Below are positions 5,651 through 6,558 of a stretch of 6,558 nucleotides of DNA, one piece after another (the first letter of the stretch is position 1; each line of letters begins with the position of its first letter). Under the pieces are notes generated by a model that saw only the letters and a list, made by a program, of their open reading frames with translations, had not been told where the DNA came from and searched no databases. This stretch comes from Erysipelotrichia bacterium (lineage in GTDB: Bacteria > Bacillota_I > Bacilli_A > Erysipelotrichales > Erysipelotrichaceae): positions 1-6,558 of the forward strand of contig SAAR01000192.1 in assembly GCA_009916335.1 (NCBI GenBank), given 5' to 3'. Both the position numbers and the translations under genes were made by a program.

Positions 5651-6026
5651 GACCTCTAGTTTGAAAATTGGTATTGGGACACCGACGATTTTAATGATCT
5701 TTGTGGTATTATGTATGACGATATTATCGGTATTGTCTTTTATGGAGGCTAATACGAATCGCAAATTGATCAATAAAGAGATCACATATAGTGAAAACTA
5801 TTATCAAGCAAATGCAACTGCCACAAAGATACAAAATGCATTACTTGAAAATAAACAAAGTATTACTTCATTAAGTGAGCAATACCTTGTAGAGATGAAA
5901 GAAAATGATACAGAGATTGAATATTATGTTACTATTGATGATAAGAAATACTTACATGTTATTTTAGATAAAAAGGATATGCAGATTAGTAAGATGTGGA
6001 AAGTGGAAAACAAGGAGGATAAGTGA
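5640..6026 (+). CDS. Pilin-like single-pass membrane protein (PilX-like position)
   Basis: A 128-residue protein from the third of three consecutive ATG codons (5634, 5637, 5640). Residues 10-14 (IGIGT) lead into one membrane helix at about 15-36, and a helical stretch rich in Asn, Lys and Glu (about 37-85) is followed by a short beta-rich tail (EIEYYVTIDDKKYLHVILDK, 92-111). The layout is that of a minor pilin, but the region GTPTILMIFVVL lacks the glutamate of true prepilins, and no peptidase site is convincing. Similar proteins with a KIGIGT-type N-terminus are, to my knowledge, seen in pilus-like operons of Clostridia; no function is established. It overlaps the end of the previous gene by 11 nt, and its TGA overlaps the next ATG by 1 nt, indicating coupled translation. 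Confidence 0.7.
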   Translation: MKHKTSSLKIGIGTPTILMIFVVLCMTILSVLSFMEANTNRKLINKEITYSENYYQANATATKIQNALLENKQSITSLSEQYLVEMKENDTEIEYYVTIDDKKYLHVILDKKDMQISKMWKVENKEDK

Positions 6027-6558
6027 TGAATGTAGAACAATTGTTAAAAGATGCGGTTGAACAAGGAGCGTCTGATATATTTATCGTGGCTGGAAGTCCC
6101 TATGCATTTAAGTTAAATGGGGAAATTAAAGTCATGGGTGAGAAAAAACTGATGCCAAAAGATTGTGAAATGATGATTGCGAAAATTTATGAGTATGCCC
6201 CTTATAATAGTATGGGTACATTTTTGGCAACGGGTGATGATGATTTTTCATTTTCCATTCCCAATGTAGGACGCTTTCGTGTAAATGTATACCGTCAAAG
6301 AAATTCACAAGCTGCTGTTTTGCGTGTTGTTCGTTTTTCTTTACCAAAACCTGAAGATTATCATATTCCACCATTTATCATTGATCTTCATAAAGTAAAA
6401 AAAGGAATGATTTTAGTGAGTGGTTCAGCAGGTAGTGGGAAATCAACAACCCTTGCTTGTATTATTGATAAAATTAATGAAACAAGAAATGCACATATTA
6501 TTACGATAGAAGATCCAATTGAATTTTTATTTACTCCAAAGGTTTTTTCTGATATAGA
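6026..6558 (+). CDS. PilT-type ATPase of type IV pilus/type II secretion family, C-terminus cut by window end
   Basis: The first 177 complete codons of a cytoplasmic hexameric ATPase; PilT is normally about 350 residues, so roughly half is missing. The N-terminal domain opens MNVEQLLKDAVEQGASDIFI, matching the PilT start (LL-x-A-x-x-x-G-ASDI-hydrophobic) followed by LNGEI at 30-34. The P-loop GSAGSGKST is at 133-141, and the Asp-box region HIITIEDPIEFLF is at 157-169. RFRVNVYRQR (83-92) is the usual arginine-rich stretch before it. The N-terminal form fits PilT rather than PilB/GspE, which carry longer N-terminal domains. The ATG is 7 nt after AAGGAGG (6012-6018) and shares its first base with the previous TGA. 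It would power subunit movement through the GspF/PilC-like platform protein encoded upstream. Confidence 0.93.
   Translation, partial: MNVEQLLKDAVEQGASDIFIVAGSPYAFKLNGEIKVMGEKKLMPKDCEMMIAKIYEYAPYNSMGTFLATGDDDFSFSIPNVGRFRVNVYRQRNSQAAVLRVVRFSLPKPEDYHIPPFIIDLHKVKKGMILVSGSAGSGKSTTLACIIDKINETRNAHIITIEDPIEFLFTPKVFSDI

Noticed and set aside
6132..6374. Minus-strand 80-codon open frame
   Set aside because: It lies opposite the well-supported PilT-type ATPase gene and has no recognisable protein features.
1..6558. CRISPR array, tRNA or rRNA genes
   Set aside because: No regularly spaced repeats, cloverleaf-like segments with the conserved T-loop, or rRNA-like conserved stretches were seen on either strand.

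Overview
The window is AT-rich with A/T-ending codons, AGGAGG-type ribosome binding sites, lipobox lipoproteins and Gram-positive type gene families. This points to a low-GC Bacillota. The gut-associated Clostridia/Erysipelotrichia side fits best, but the exact taxon cannot be fixed from the sequence alone.

Layout. (1) Positions 1-108, minus strand: the first 36 codons of an AAA-ATPase/PD-(D/E)XK-type protein that runs off the left edge. (2) Positions 109-343: a gap with promoter-like elements for that gene and no intact gene. (3) Positions 373-1137, minus strand: an LppM-like lipoprotein with a second, C-terminal membrane anchor, closed by a clear rho-independent terminator at 344-370. (4) Positions 1138-1249: a compact divergent promoter region. 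(5) Positions 1250-2467, plus strand: pepT (peptidase T), a single-gene unit with its own terminator at 2468-2497. (6) From 2499 to the right edge, plus strand: an extended -10 promoter followed by a tightly packed seven-gene operon.

That operon encodes, in order, a transglutaminase-like lipoprotein, a PilC/GspF-type inner-membrane platform protein, four small single-membrane-segment proteins (one with a GspG-like tail, a DUF4860-type protein, a degenerate prepilin-like protein, and a protein with a GIGT-type N-terminal segment), and a PilT-type ATPase cut by the window end. Gene spacings run from 15 nt down to overlaps, so co-transcription and translational coupling are likely.

Together these look like a compact type IV pilus/type II secretion-like machine. 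Its four pilin-like subunits lack the normal G|FTLxE prepilin peptidase site, and its only ATPase inside the window is of the PilT (classically retraction) type. This operon is the most interesting part of the window. The component families can be recognised, but the function of the assembled system is inference.
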